Source of the DNA: Edaphobacter lichenicola
Lineage (GTDB): Bacteria > Acidobacteriota > Terriglobia > Terriglobales > Acidobacteriaceae
Assembly (NCBI RefSeq): GCF_025264645.1
Contig: NZ_CP073696.1
Coordinates: 5,394,001-5,458,000, forward strand
Direction of reading: 5' to 3'
Length of the DNA stretch: 64,000 nucleotides
Part shown: positions 41,729 to 50,663 of the stretch, piece after piece
Layout: each line of letters starts with the position of its first letter
Numbering within the stretch: the stretch's first letter is position 1
Position numbers and translations under genes: made by a program
The notes under the pieces: generated by a model
What the model saw: the letters and a program-made list of their open reading frames with translations, nothing else
What the model was told of the DNA's origin: nothing
Databases searched by the model: none

Positions 41729-42838
41729 ATGAAGCTGACATTCTGGCTTTGTCTCGCGCTGATAAGTTATGCCTACTTCGGTTACGCGGTATGGCTTTGG
41801 TTTTGTATTCCCCTGCAGCGACGGCCGATTCGAACGAAGCACACGACTCCCAGCGTTTCGATCATCATGGCGGTGCGCAACGAAGAGGCCAATCTCCCTG
41901 CCAAGTTGGAAAATCTTCGTCTCCTCGAATACCCATCGAATCAACTGCAGATTGTCATCGCATCGGATGGGTCCACGGATCGGACCGCGGACATTTTGAA
42001 GGAGCAGCCTTCGAACGTTATGCCTGTCATTCTCGAACGCTCAAACGGGAAGGGGAGTGCCTTGAATGCGGCGGTGAAGCTGGCACAAGGCGATATCCTA
42101 GTGTTTCTCGACGCGCGACAGACGGTTGATCGAGACGCAGTCTCTGAGCTGGTCTCCTGCTTTGAGGATCCATCGATTGGCGCTGTCAGTGGTGAACTTC
42201 TGTTGGAGACACCCTCCGGTAGTCCGTCTGAAGAGGGGCTTGGCATCTATTGGAAGATTGAGAAGATGGTTCGTAAGCTGGAGTCTGAATCGGGTTCGGT
42301 TGTGGGAGTCACTGGAGCGATCTACGCCATTCGACGCGAGTTGTACACCGAGATCCCGCAAGGAACGATCCTTGACGATGTATTTATCCCCATGAACGTG
42401 GCGCGCATGGGGAGGCGAGTTATTTTTCAGCCGTCAGCGATTGCGCGCGACCGCATCTTCAGCAAGAAGGGCAAGGAGTTCTCGCGCAAGGTGCGTACTT
42501 TGACCGGAAACTACCAACTGCTCCGGCTTGCACCCTGGCTGCTTTCGTCGTCGAACCCGCTACTCTTCCGATTCATCAGTCACAAGCTTCTCCGCTTGCT
42601 GGTTCCTCTGCTGCTCGTCCTGATGCTTGTGTCGTCCGCGATGGCTGGAGGAACGTTTTATTCAGCAGTCTTCTGGCTCCAAATCTTCTTTTATGGTCTG
42701 GCCGCGTTTGGAGCTTCAAGTCCAGCAGCCAAGAGATTTAAACCAGTCGCACTTGCCAACACTTTTGTGATGCTCAACGCGGCTGCTGCACTCGCGTTTT
42801 ACAATTTCATCTCGGGGCGGAATGAGTTGTGGGTTTAG
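41729..42838 (+). CDS. Membrane-anchored family 2 glycosyltransferase
   Basis: About 369 residues. An N-terminal membrane helix (LTFWLCLALISYAYFGYAVW) precedes the GT2 domain: SVSIIMAVRNEEANLPAKLE, IVIASDGSTDRTADIL, LVFLDARQTVD (the DxD region), LDDVFIPMNVARMGRR, then KVRTLTGNYQLL, a QxxRW-like region. Two or three C-terminal membrane helices follow. This layout resembles processive or hyaluronan-synthase-like GT2 enzymes and EpsO/IcaA relatives. ATG chosen; an in-frame GTG lies nine bases upstream. The ligase-like gene follows within 70 bases. Confidence 0.9.
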   Translation: MKLTFWLCLALISYAYFGYAVWLWFCIPLQRRPIRTKHTTPSVSIIMAVRNEEANLPAKLENLRLLEYPSNQLQIVIASDGSTDRTADILKEQPSNVMPVILERSNGKGSALNAAVKLAQGDILVFLDARQTVDRDAVSELVSCFEDPSIGAVSGELLLETPSGSPSEEGLGIYWKIEKMVRKLESESGSVVGVTGAIYAIRRELYTEIPQGTILDDVFIPMNVARMGRRVIFQPSAIARDRIFSKKGKEFSRKVRTLTGNYQLLRLAPWLLSSSNPLLFRFISHKLLRLLVPLLLVLMLVSSAMAGGTFYSAVFWLQIFFYGLAAFGASSPAAKRFKPVALANTFVMLNAAAALAFYNFISGRNELWV

Positions 42839-42905
42839 CGCACCGGTAATCTAGTTGTGTCGATCTGCAGCGATATTTTCCAGCGGATCGTGTGGAGATT
42901 GCATC

Positions 42906-44240
42906 TTGGGAACAGGCATTGGACATTACATCCCGTTGGTTGCTTACCTGGGCTTCTGGGTGATGTGTCTGCTGTCGCTGACGGGGCGGCCGCTTCTCGG
43001 TTTGTACTACATGATCCCTTTTTTGCCGTATCGAACGATGCGGGATCACTTCCTCGACTATCCGCTTGGCGGCAATGTACTGACCGTTCTGGTTATCGCG
43101 GTCATCTTGGGAGGCTTGATCAAAAGCAAGCGCCTTCCCCAAACAAAGCTCTACCTGACATGGTTAGTATTTGCGGTCTATCTCTACCTGTCGATGTGGT
43201 TCGGCACGATGCTTGGGAACGCTCCGCCACCGATCTGGCTTTCAGACGTCAACTTCGTGACGTGGAAAGACTACATGCTGATACCGCTGGTCTTCGTTGC
43301 GGCGGGACTGGTTGTTGAAGACCGGAGAGCAGTGAGGATGGTCATCCTCATCACTGCCTTCACTGTGCTGGCCATCGATAGAAGTTGCTTGATGGATAGT
43401 ATGTCGAGGAGCTGGGCCAATTTTGATGAGAACAAACGCGGCGGAGGTCCTCTCGGCTATGGGTCGAATCAGACCGCAGCCTATCTTGCCATGTTTTCGA
43501 TGTTTTTCTGGGGTTTTGGGCAGTACCTCAAAAGAAAGAAGTTGAGACTGCTCTGTTATGGACTCGTCGGCATCACGATATTTGCCGACCTGTACACGTT
43601 CTCTCGTGCGTCTTATCTCGCGCTCATCTTCTCGGTTTTTGTTCTTGGCATCTTGAAGGATCGAAAACTAATCCTTATCGGCGCTGTTTTTCTGGTGACG
43701 TGGCAGGCCATCGTGCCGAATGCAGTCCGTGAACGAGTGAATATGACCGAAAACTCCAACGGCGTCCTGGAGGCCTCTGCCGACGAACGCGTTAAGCTGT
43801 GGGAGGCTGCCGAGACGTCCATCATCAACAACCCAGTCTTCGGAACCGGTTTCGCAACGTATCAGCTGTCGAGCCATGTCGACAACCTGCGAGATACGCA
43901 TAACTGGTACGTCAAGGTGATGGTGGAGACGGGCATCGTTGGGATGATCATTGTGCTTGTTATGCTTTGGCAGATGCTGGCTTCGGCATTCCGGCTGTTC
44001 AAGACTGCAGTGGATCCGCTCTACCAGGGCCTTGGGCTTGGCCTTTTTCTCGCGATCTGTGCCTGTCTGGTCGCGAACTTCTTTGGGGATCGGTGGACGT
44101 ATCTCGAAATCACGTCGCCTCTGTGGGTCCTTGTCGCGACTGCGTTGCGTGCACTCCAGCTTGCAGAGGTCGAACCGATGCAGGTGGCGACAGCCTCAAT
44201 CGAAGCCGTCTCTCCCAATCCATTTCTGGCCTACAGGTAG
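42906..44240 (+). CDS. O-antigen ligase/polymerase-family membrane protein
   Basis: About 444 residues with some ten hydrophobic helices and a large periplasmic loop carrying RVNMTENSNGVLEASADERV and NPVFGTGFATYQLSSHVDN, then DTHNWYVKVMVETGIVGMI. The HNWYV-ETGIVG pattern is the hallmark of WaaL/Wzy-type proteins. It would polymerise repeat units or transfer the finished chain. The longest frame starts with a TTG at 42855; I prefer a TTG at 42906 because GGAG lies eight bases before it. Confidence 0.9.
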   Translation: MGTGIGHYIPLVAYLGFWVMCLLSLTGRPLLGLYYMIPFLPYRTMRDHFLDYPLGGNVLTVLVIAVILGGLIKSKRLPQTKLYLTWLVFAVYLYLSMWFGTMLGNAPPPIWLSDVNFVTWKDYMLIPLVFVAAGLVVEDRRAVRMVILITAFTVLAIDRSCLMDSMSRSWANFDENKRGGGPLGYGSNQTAAYLAMFSMFFWGFGQYLKRKKLRLLCYGLVGITIFADLYTFSRASYLALIFSVFVLGILKDRKLILIGAVFLVTWQAIVPNAVRERVNMTENSNGVLEASADERVKLWEAAETSIINNPVFGTGFATYQLSSHVDNLRDTHNWYVKVMVETGIVGMIIVLVMLWQMLASAFRLFKTAVDPLYQGLGLGLFLAICACLVANFFGDRWTYLEITSPLWVLVATALRALQLAEVEPMQVATASIEAVSPNPFLAYR

Positions 44241-44253
44241 AGTTCGTAAGCCT

Positions 44254-44287
44254 TCGTCCCATTATTAATCGTCGTCCTATTATTAAT
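44254..44287. repeat. AT-rich 18-nt direct repeat
   Basis: TCGTCCCATTATTAAT and TCGTCCTATTATTAAT are arranged head to tail (15 of 16 identical) in the 82-base gap before the GT4 gene. They could be a regulator site or a promoter-region duplication. Confidence 0.5.
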
Positions 44288-44322
44288 ATGCCGCTGCACC
44301 ACATGAGTCTGGAAGATTCTGA

Positions 44323-45495
44323 ATGAGCATGATTAGGGCGTTAGCCGTTGAGGGATCGCGCAGCGAGGAGGCTGACGAGGCTGCGTTGCCTCATGTGCTG
44401 CTGGTGCTCGATCAGTTTGGGAAGACACTCGGCGGCGGCGAGCGCATCGTACTTAGGCTGGCGGCTCTTCTGCCGCGGTATGGATACCGCGCGTCGATCC
44501 TGACCTTCGCGGCTCACCCTGAGAGCCCTGGGCTGCTGACCCCTCCATGCCCGATCTTTGTGCTGCCTCTGCACCGCACCTACGATCTCACAGCACTGAA
44601 GGCCGGCCTCGACTTGAAGAGGTTCCTCAAGGAACAAAAGATTCAGATCGTGCAGACATTCTTCGAGAGCTCCGATCTATGGGGAGGGCTTGTTGCCAAG
44701 GTTACGTCTTCTGCAAAACTAATCTGGAGCCGCAGAGACATGGGAATTCTTCGAGATAAAAAGCACAGCGTGGCGTATCGACTTATGTCTAATGTTCCAG
44801 ACAGAGTTTTTGCCGTCTCGGAGCAGGTTCGTCAACACTGCATCGAGGTGGATGGCATCGATCCCTCGCGAGTGCTGACGATCTATAACGGCCTCGATCT
44901 TTCTGACTGGCACAGTGTGACGCGGCCAGCGAAACGTTCGGGCGCATCTGTGATTACAACTGTCGGCAATATCCGTCGAGTCAAGGGCCACGATATCTTC
45001 ATCAGGTCTGCGGCCAAAGTCCTTTCGCAGTTTCCAGACGCGTCATTCAGCATCGCCGGTGAGGTGTTGGAACCTGATTATTTTGCTGAGTTGCAGGCTC
45101 TCGTGGGGGAGCTGAATCTATCGGGCCGATTTCATTTTTCCGGCGGCATCACGAATCTACGCGAACACCTTACTGCGGCGGATATCTTCGTGCTTCCTTC
45201 ACGCAGCGAAGGCTTCTCAAACGCGATCGTTGAAGCGATGGCTGCATCTCTTCCCGTAGTAGCGACGGACGTCGGTGGAAACGCAGAGGCCGTTCAGGAT
45301 GGCGTCAGCGGAATCATCGTGCCGTCGGAGGATGTAGCGGCTCTCTCAGCCGCGATTCTTCATTTGCTCTCTGATGCGCCAAAAGCCAGGCAGATGGGAC
45401 TCGAAGGCAAACGGCTTGCTTCGGAGAGATTTACGACGGACGCGATGATGACGCAGATCACCAGCGTCTACTCCAGCCTTCTCAAGCGCAGGTAA
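44323..45495 (+). CDS. Family 4 glycosyltransferase
   Basis: A 390-residue GT-B-fold enzyme: VLLVLDQFGKTLGGGERIVL is the N-terminal glycine loop, ITTVGNIRRVKGHDIFIRSA the linker strand, and SRSEGFSNAIVEAMAASLPV the E-x7-E donor motif. VWSRRDMG-like and YNGLDLSDW segments also fit the family. It follows the ligase-like gene and converges on the TPR lipoprotein gene with only 12 bases between stops. Confidence 0.93.
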   Translation: MSMIRALAVEGSRSEEADEAALPHVLLVLDQFGKTLGGGERIVLRLAALLPRYGYRASILTFAAHPESPGLLTPPCPIFVLPLHRTYDLTALKAGLDLKRFLKEQKIQIVQTFFESSDLWGGLVAKVTSSAKLIWSRRDMGILRDKKHSVAYRLMSNVPDRVFAVSEQVRQHCIEVDGIDPSRVLTIYNGLDLSDWHSVTRPAKRSGASVITTVGNIRRVKGHDIFIRSAAKVLSQFPDASFSIAGEVLEPDYFAELQALVGELNLSGRFHFSGGITNLREHLTAADIFVLPSRSEGFSNAIVEAMAASLPVVATDVGGNAEAVQDGVSGIIVPSEDVAALSAAILHLLSDAPKARQMGLEGKRLASERFTTDAMMTQITSVYSSLLKRR

Positions 45496-45507
45496 CTTCG
45501 TTCTCGC

Positions 45508-47808
45508 TCAGCCTAGTAAGCCAAGCTCCTTGTCGGCGTCTTTTGCAGTCTGCGTGTTGGGCGCGAGAGTAGCCGCCTTCTTGAGATGTGTAACCGCATC
45601 CGCATTGTCAGACAGCTTCTTATAGGTCATGCCCAGGTGGTAGTGGATGGATGCGTTATTGGGAGAGGTCTTGAGCGCCTCCTCAAGCAGGTCGCGCGCG
45701 GAGGCGTAGTTGCCTTTTTGATAGTAGATCCACGCCAGCGTATCTGCGGTGTTCGGCGAAGTTGGCATACCGCGTCGAGCGACCTGCGCGAGAGAGAGCG
45801 CAACGTCAAGATTCTGCCCTGAGTCCACCATCAGGAAGGCGAGGTTGTTGGCGGCGACCGGCTGATCGGGCTGAAGTGCGAGTGCTTTTTTGTAGCTTGC
45901 CATGGCACCGTCGCGGTCTCCCTGCGACTCCTGCATCGTGCCCAGCATGGTGAGGCCCTGCACGTCGGTGGGATGGGCTGTGGTCCACTGCTGCCACTTG
46001 GCGACAGCCTTCGCAGGGTCCCCTGCTGCCACTTCCGCTCGCGTATACGTGATGACTGCCGCGATATCGTTCGGATTAAGCTGCATCGCCTTTTCGGAAG
46101 ACGTCAGCGCACTCTTTGGATCACCCGTAGACATCTGGAGATCCGCCTGGAGAGCGTACATGTCGGCGTTCTGCGGAGATTTCGCGATCTGATCCTGCAC
46201 CAGGCTCAAGGCTTTAGCGGGCTGCTTCTCAAACATCAGTGCGGATGCGAGCAGACGCAGGGCGCGGGAGGAGTTGGGGTTGAGTGTAAGGGTCTGCTCG
46301 AGAAGCGTCTTCGCCTCCGGGACCTTCTGCTGTGCTAGCCGCAGCTGTGCCAGTTCAAGATATCCGGCTGAGTTCTTTGGATCGAGCTTGATCGCCTGAT
46401 GGAAGTCTGCGTCGGCTTTGTCGTAAGACTTTTGGTTTCCCTCTGCAATTCCGCGCCAGATATAAGGGACAGCCGCCTGCGGATTGATGGCCATCGCAGC
46501 CTCTGCGACCTGTTGGAGAGTGCTGAAGTCGTGGTTGTTGATCGAAACTTCAGCAAGACCAACCTGTGCTTCCATACTCTTCGGATTCAGCTTCGCGGCG
46601 TCGCGGAAGCTCTGCTGAGCGACCGTCATGTCACCCTTCGCAAGCGCAGCGCGGCCAAGCCACAGCTTGACGACCAGACTATCGGGGTTCGCCTTGGCCG
46701 CCTTCTGAAGGGTGTTGAATGCGTCCGCGACCTTCCCATCATTGAGCAGCAGCATGCCGTTGAGGACCGCGACCTCTGGAATCGTGCTGTCGGACTTGGC
46801 AAGCTCTGCGCCCACTGTTCTCGCTTTGGGGAGATCCTTGTTCAGAATTAAGAGGCGCAGGTAGGCAATCTTAAGGGGAGCGCTCTTCGGATGTTTTGCC
46901 ACGAGATCCGCGTAGGCTGCAGCACCGGGCTCGAGCTGATTGTTGCGAATGTAGTAGGTCGCAAGCATGCCGGCGCCGTACTCCGAGTCAGACAGATCCT
47001 CCGACGCCTGGCGGAGTGTCTCCTCAGCCTTCGCGGTATTGTTCTCGCGGACATAAAGATCCGCAAGCGTAGCGCGTGCCATTACGCTCTTCGGATCGGC
47101 GGCGATGGCGGCTTTCACCTCATTCTCCGCTCCAGGAAGATCACCCTTCTTCTGCAGCAACGAGGCGAGCACAAGGTGTGCGCCTACGTTCTTTCCATCG
47201 AGTGAAACTGCCTTGCGAAGCTGGTCTTCTCCCGCGGCGGCGGTAGCTGGGTCGTTGCTCTGGAGCATGCCGAGAGTGGCATGAAAGTTGGCGCGATTGG
47301 GATCGATGGCGAGTGCGTGTTGAATTTGAGCAAGCGCTTCGGCACGGTCACCTTTGGACATTGCAATGCTTGAGAGCAATGCGTACGCATCCGCGTTGTT
47401 CTTGTCGAGAGCAAGGACCGCGTTGGCCTGCTCCGTAGCTTTATCAGGCTGCTTGCCGGCGAGAAGAATGTTGCCGAGATCGATGCGCGCCTGAGTATTG
47501 CCGGGCTGAAGATCGACCGTACGCATGAGCTCTCCGTAAGCAGCCATGATCGATCCCTGCTTGAGGAAGACTTTAGAGAGCTGATAGTGGGCGTCACCGA
47601 AGTTGCGATCGACTTTGAGCGCATTCGCGAACTGGATCGTCGCTTCCTTCAGCTTGCCCTGGTCGGCGTACCGCTTGCCGCTCTCAAGATAGCGTTGCTT
47701 TTCCTTGTTGGGATCGCGATGGCAGCCCACGGTGAGACCAAGTGCGAACGAGATGGTCAGAACTGCTGTAATGCGTCGTGCTGTCTTGGCTGCTACCGAA
47801 GTTCTCAT
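45508..47808 (-). CDS. Long TPR lipoprotein (PEP-CTERM system PrsT-like)
   Basis: About 766 residues. The signal sequence ends in LTVGCHRDPNK, a lipobox, so the protein should be lipid-anchored. The rest is some eighteen to twenty TPR units, for example ATIQFANALKVDRNFGDAHYQL, EALAQIQHALAIDPNRANFH and AMASYKKALALQPDQPVAANNL. Length and position beside EpsI and exosortase match the PEP-CTERM-system TPR lipoprotein family, thought to help exopolysaccharide assembly or export across the periplasm. I start at the ATG with GAGGAAG upstream, not at the earlier in-frame codon 75 bases away. It is 119 bases downstream of EpsI on the same strand. Confidence 0.92.
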   Translation of the reverse strand: MRTSVAAKTARRITAVLTISFALGLTVGCHRDPNKEKQRYLESGKRYADQGKLKEATIQFANALKVDRNFGDAHYQLSKVFLKQGSIMAAYGELMRTVDLQPGNTQARIDLGNILLAGKQPDKATEQANAVLALDKNNADAYALLSSIAMSKGDRAEALAQIQHALAIDPNRANFHATLGMLQSNDPATAAAGEDQLRKAVSLDGKNVGAHLVLASLLQKKGDLPGAENEVKAAIAADPKSVMARATLADLYVRENNTAKAEETLRQASEDLSDSEYGAGMLATYYIRNNQLEPGAAAYADLVAKHPKSAPLKIAYLRLLILNKDLPKARTVGAELAKSDSTIPEVAVLNGMLLLNDGKVADAFNTLQKAAKANPDSLVVKLWLGRAALAKGDMTVAQQSFRDAAKLNPKSMEAQVGLAEVSINNHDFSTLQQVAEAAMAINPQAAVPYIWRGIAEGNQKSYDKADADFHQAIKLDPKNSAGYLELAQLRLAQQKVPEAKTLLEQTLTLNPNSSRALRLLASALMFEKQPAKALSLVQDQIAKSPQNADMYALQADLQMSTGDPKSALTSSEKAMQLNPNDIAAVITYTRAEVAAGDPAKAVAKWQQWTTAHPTDVQGLTMLGTMQESQGDRDGAMASYKKALALQPDQPVAANNLAFLMVDSGQNLDVALSLAQVARRGMPTSPNTADTLAWIYYQKGNYASARDLLEEALKTSPNNASIHYHLGMTYKKLSDNADAVTHLKKAATLAPNTQTAKDADKELGLLG

Positions 47809-47927
47809 CGCACACTTCCTCAACTTCAAATGATCTTGTAATTCTCGCACTGTAATCGATGTTGTCCCGACACAGGGAGGCACTGCGATACTACAACTTT
47901 ACGGTGAAATTCAGGATGGGGGAGCAG

Positions 47928-48611
47928 TTAGTCCGGGATGAACCTGGGAAGAGTTGGAGCCATCTCCTGGGTAAAGTGGATCGCCCTCGCTCTCGCGGTC
48001 TCGAATGACTCCGAAGGCACGACCTGAGTGATGACGCGAACCAGAGCACCGTCGGTTCGGTTTGTGCGGATCGCATCGGCAACCATAAACATCTTGGCCT
48101 TGTACTCGTTCGGAATGCTGCGGCCATGCGCCTGGTACCAGTAGATAACAAACTGCTTGGTGTCTCCATTGCTGATAAGGTACTCACCCACCTTATAATT
48201 TTTGCCGTTGATGTCCTGGATATCTGCGTACTTCGCCGACTCGAAGATCCAGCCGGCGCCCGGGAGGCAGTTCTGAGGGGAGTGCATCGTCTGACCAGTT
48301 CGTTGGCTGGCGAAGTAACCGATGAAGAGGCTGATCGGCGGCACATGTTCGGGGCGCTCTGTCGAGGCACGCGAGGACGTCTCCGCCAAGGGCTGGTTGG
48401 TATAGATGCGATTGAGGAAGTCGCCTTTGCCGAGCACGGCGAGGGTATCGTCGGTGAGCGGAATATCCTGTGCCGACCAGTTGCCGAAGCGTTCCGGCAT
48501 CTGGCTGAGTGGTTGGCTCGGTGGAATGCGGTCCGCATCTCCGCGACTCTGGAGGACAAAGAGCGTCAAGCTGAGCAGAAGAAGGACGACCCAGAAGCGA
48601 GGGGATCTCAT
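47928..48611 (-). CDS. epsI: EpsI-family exosortase-associated protein
   Basis: A 227-residue protein with one N-terminal membrane anchor (FWVVLLLLSLTLFVLQS) and a periplasmic domain. The family-defining core GYFASQRTGQTMHSPQNCLP, followed by GAGW, is present, with the conserved Cys in NCLPG. EpsI is found almost only beside exosortases, often fused to them, and is needed for exopolysaccharide production in methanolan-type systems. Its ATG overlaps the exosortase stop by four bases, indicating coupling. The biochemical role remains unknown. Confidence 0.95.
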   Translation of the reverse strand: MRSPRFWVVLLLLSLTLFVLQSRGDADRIPPSQPLSQMPERFGNWSAQDIPLTDDTLAVLGKGDFLNRIYTNQPLAETSSRASTERPEHVPPISLFIGYFASQRTGQTMHSPQNCLPGAGWIFESAKYADIQDINGKNYKVGEYLISNGDTKQFVIYWYQAHGRSIPNEYKAKMFMVADAIRTNRTDGALVRVITQVVPSESFETARARAIHFTQEMAPTLPRFIPD

Positions 48612-49576
48612 AGTGTTTGCGCCTTCACGGGAGAGAGCAGCCGCATGGCGCGGTGGACAACATAAAGACAGGCCAGCGAGATGACAAACATAACCCAGCC
48701 GGAGAATTCATGGAAGAAGCCAAGTGCCTTGTCCGGGTCCCAATACTGGACGCACAGCCCCGTTCCTACGATGCGAGCAACATTGGCGGTTACCGCGATC
48801 GGGATACTTGCCAGCGCAAGGAAGATGCGACGCTTCGTTGTCCGCTCCAGAAAGTAACCGTAGAAGACGGCCAGCGTAAACAGGCTCATCAGAGATCGAA
48901 TACCGCTGCAGGCCTCAGCGACCTCCAACTTCATCACCGGCAATTCGATCACATTGCCCTCGTGGAGTGTAGGGACGCCCAGCAAGGGAAGGATGTCGCT
49001 CGCGATACGCGACGCGAGCAGCTGCAATGGGAAGGTGATCTGGTTGAAGAGAATGGCAGGAAAAGGGATGGCAAGGACGAGAACCAGGAGAGGGAAGCGA
49101 AGCGCCCGCACCATCGCCCAGCCGGAGAACGTCCAGATCAAACCAGTCATCAGCAGGACAAAAGACATACGCGCGGTAAACAGCTCGACGCCGTAGACCC
49201 CCAGAATAAGGACGAAGAGAGCAAACAAGACAAGGGCGATACCCGCCCAGCTCTGTCGAACGGGGACAGTACTGAGGTACTTTCTTTTGTCCCATATCAG
49301 GAAGACCGCAAAGAAGGGGACAAGGAAGCCGTGCGAGTAGTCGGGAATGCTGTACCAGTCGTAGACCAGCTTGAGGCCAACCCGCCAGTAGATCGCAACG
49401 AGCAGGGTGGCGATGACAATACGAGGCAACCATGCAAGCCGGGACGAGGCGCGCACCGGGACGTTGCTGGCGGGCGTGGCAGGCAGGCCCAGGTCGGCTT
49501 CCTTCGTGATGAGGTCCGTGGCATAGGGCATGGCGTGTTGTATCTCTGGTTGCGTTTGTATGACGTTATACTTCAC
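48608..49576 (-). CDS. xrt: Exosortase (EpsH/XrtA-like transpeptidase)
   Basis: A 322-residue membrane protein with about eight helices that cleaves PEP-CTERM tails and probably transfers the substrate. The catalytic triad is present: Cys223 in EACSGIRSL, Arg268 in NVARIVGTG and His289 in FFHEFSGWV. It lacks the fused EpsI domain, which is instead the next gene (four-base overlap). The start is a GTG with AGAGG upstream; an ATG 45 bases later is possible. Its visible substrate candidate is the PEP-CTERM protein at 13 kb. It is divergent from the export operon. Confidence 0.96.
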   Translation of the reverse strand: MKYNVIQTQPEIQHAMPYATDLITKEADLGLPATPASNVPVRASSRLAWLPRIVIATLLVAIYWRVGLKLVYDWYSIPDYSHGFLVPFFAVFLIWDKRKYLSTVPVRQSWAGIALVLFALFVLILGVYGVELFTARMSFVLLMTGLIWTFSGWAMVRALRFPLLVLVLAIPFPAILFNQITFPLQLLASRIASDILPLLGVPTLHEGNVIELPVMKLEVAEACSGIRSLMSLFTLAVFYGYFLERTTKRRIFLALASIPIAVTANVARIVGTGLCVQYWDPDKALGFFHEFSGWVMFVISLACLYVVHRAMRLLSPVKAQTL

Positions 49577-49970
49577 CAGACCTCTGTAAGCAATTCTTAT
49601 ACCTCTTCAGGAAAGTGCATTTTTTCCTGTCTGCAGCGTCTATCGACACGAAAGTGGTAGGTAACAGTCCCCAAAAGAGAAAACTTTTTCCCATTTACGC
49701 TGCTAGTCTGCATACGAAGAGGAGCCATTCGAGGCTATGCTCCCGTTTTTCTGCAAACACGCAAGATTTTTCAGCTTTCATATTTAAAACTGATTGAAGG
49801 AGGAGTTTGGCCCTCGCTGTGCTGAGACTCTTGTGACTGCCGATAGAAGACTCCAGAACTCCAGGGGCATCGGTTTTTTAATCTTTCGATATCACTTTTA
49901 CTCTCACGCGGAGGGGATGCGTAAGAATGGATGAGTCAATCCAAAGGCAGTTGAAGATGGGAGCTATTCG
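49577..49970. other. Divergent control region, exosortase / export operon
   Basis: About 390 bases with both promoters. The plus-strand sigma-54 element at 49808-49823 is the clearest signal. TGC-N6-GCA is at 49752-49763 and might bind an activator. A weaker minus-strand GG-N10-GC pattern occurs at 49590-49603. No gene is visible. Confidence 0.7.
49808..49823 (+). promoter_or_regulatory. Sigma-54 (-24/-12) promoter of the export operon
   Basis: TGGCCCTCGCTGTGCT matches the consensus TGGCACGNNNNTTGCW: TGGC and the C at position 6, exact 10-base spacing between GG and GC, and TGCT. It lies about 150 bases before the export gene start. The window also encodes two sigma-54 activators at the other end of this operon. 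Confidence 0.65.
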
Positions 49971-50663
49971 ATGAGGGTGTTTTGTTCCATGGGTGCCGTT
50001 TTGCTGATGCTGGTCGCAGCAGCAGAGGCGCCAATTGCAGCACAAGCGAAGTCTGAAGTTACACCGGCAGCAGGTTCTCAGGTAACTTCTGCGTTAGCGT
50101 CGTCAGCGGAGCAGCAGACGACAGCTCCCGCCCCGGCCAAGGTTCCTCCAGCAGGCGACACGAACTATGCAGGGCCGATGGACGCGTCTCGTTACATCAT
50201 CGGGCCGCAGGACTCCTTGCAGGTAACGGTCTGGAAGGAGCCTACGCTCTCAGGTACGATCCCGGTTCGCCCGGATGGCATGATCTCGCTCGTATTGGTT
50301 GGTGATATCCCAGCCGCCGGTCAGACACCCACGGCGCTGTCGGCCGATATCTCTCAGCGGCTCAAGAAGTATATCCAGGATCCCGTGGTTACGGTCGTGG
50401 TCCTCGGCGTAAACAGCCAGCGGGTCTTTCTGGTTGGCGAGGTGGGCAAAGTTGGACCGATCATGATGACCCCTGGGATGACGCCGTTGCAGGCAATCGT
50501 CTCTGCAGGAGGACTGACGCAGTTCGCCAGCTCGAAGCACATCTACATCTTGCGGTCGGTAAGCGGGAAACAGCAGAAGATACCGTTCAACTACAAGCAG
50601 GCGCTGAAAGGCGACAATTCGGGGGTCTCGCTTCTTCCGGGAGACACGATCGTCGTCCCATGA
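49971..50663 (+). CDS. Polysaccharide export protein (Wza/EpsA-like)
   Basis: A 230-residue exported protein. A signal peptide (MRVFCSMGAVLLMLVAAAEA) and a low-complexity Ala/Pro linker precede the polysaccharide export domain (YIIGPQDSLQVTVWKEPTLS, VRPDGMISLVLVGDIPAAG) and one SLBB domain (RVFLVGEVGKVGPIMMTPGM). It lacks the large C-terminal helix of E. coli Wza, so it resembles the short exporters of exosortase-type Eps loci. It is the first gene of the operon, coupled to the next gene by an ATGA overlap. Confidence 0.93.
   Translation: MRVFCSMGAVLLMLVAAAEAPIAAQAKSEVTPAAGSQVTSALASSAEQQTTAPAPAKVPPAGDTNYAGPMDASRYIIGPQDSLQVTVWKEPTLSGTIPVRPDGMISLVLVGDIPAAGQTPTALSADISQRLKKYIQDPVVTVVVLGVNSQRVFLVGEVGKVGPIMMTPGMTPLQAIVSAGGLTQFASSKHIYILRSVSGKQQKIPFNYKQALKGDNSGVSLLPGDTIVVP

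Noticed and set aside
49589..49603. Minus-strand sigma-54 element for the exosortase gene
   Set aside because: AGGTATAAGAATTGCT matches GG and TTGCT but would place the transcript start within a few bases of the GTG; not convincing.
48617..49660. Plus-strand frame of 347 codons opposite the exosortase
   Set aside because: Highly charged composition typical of antisense to membrane protein codons; exosortase triad is on the minus strand.
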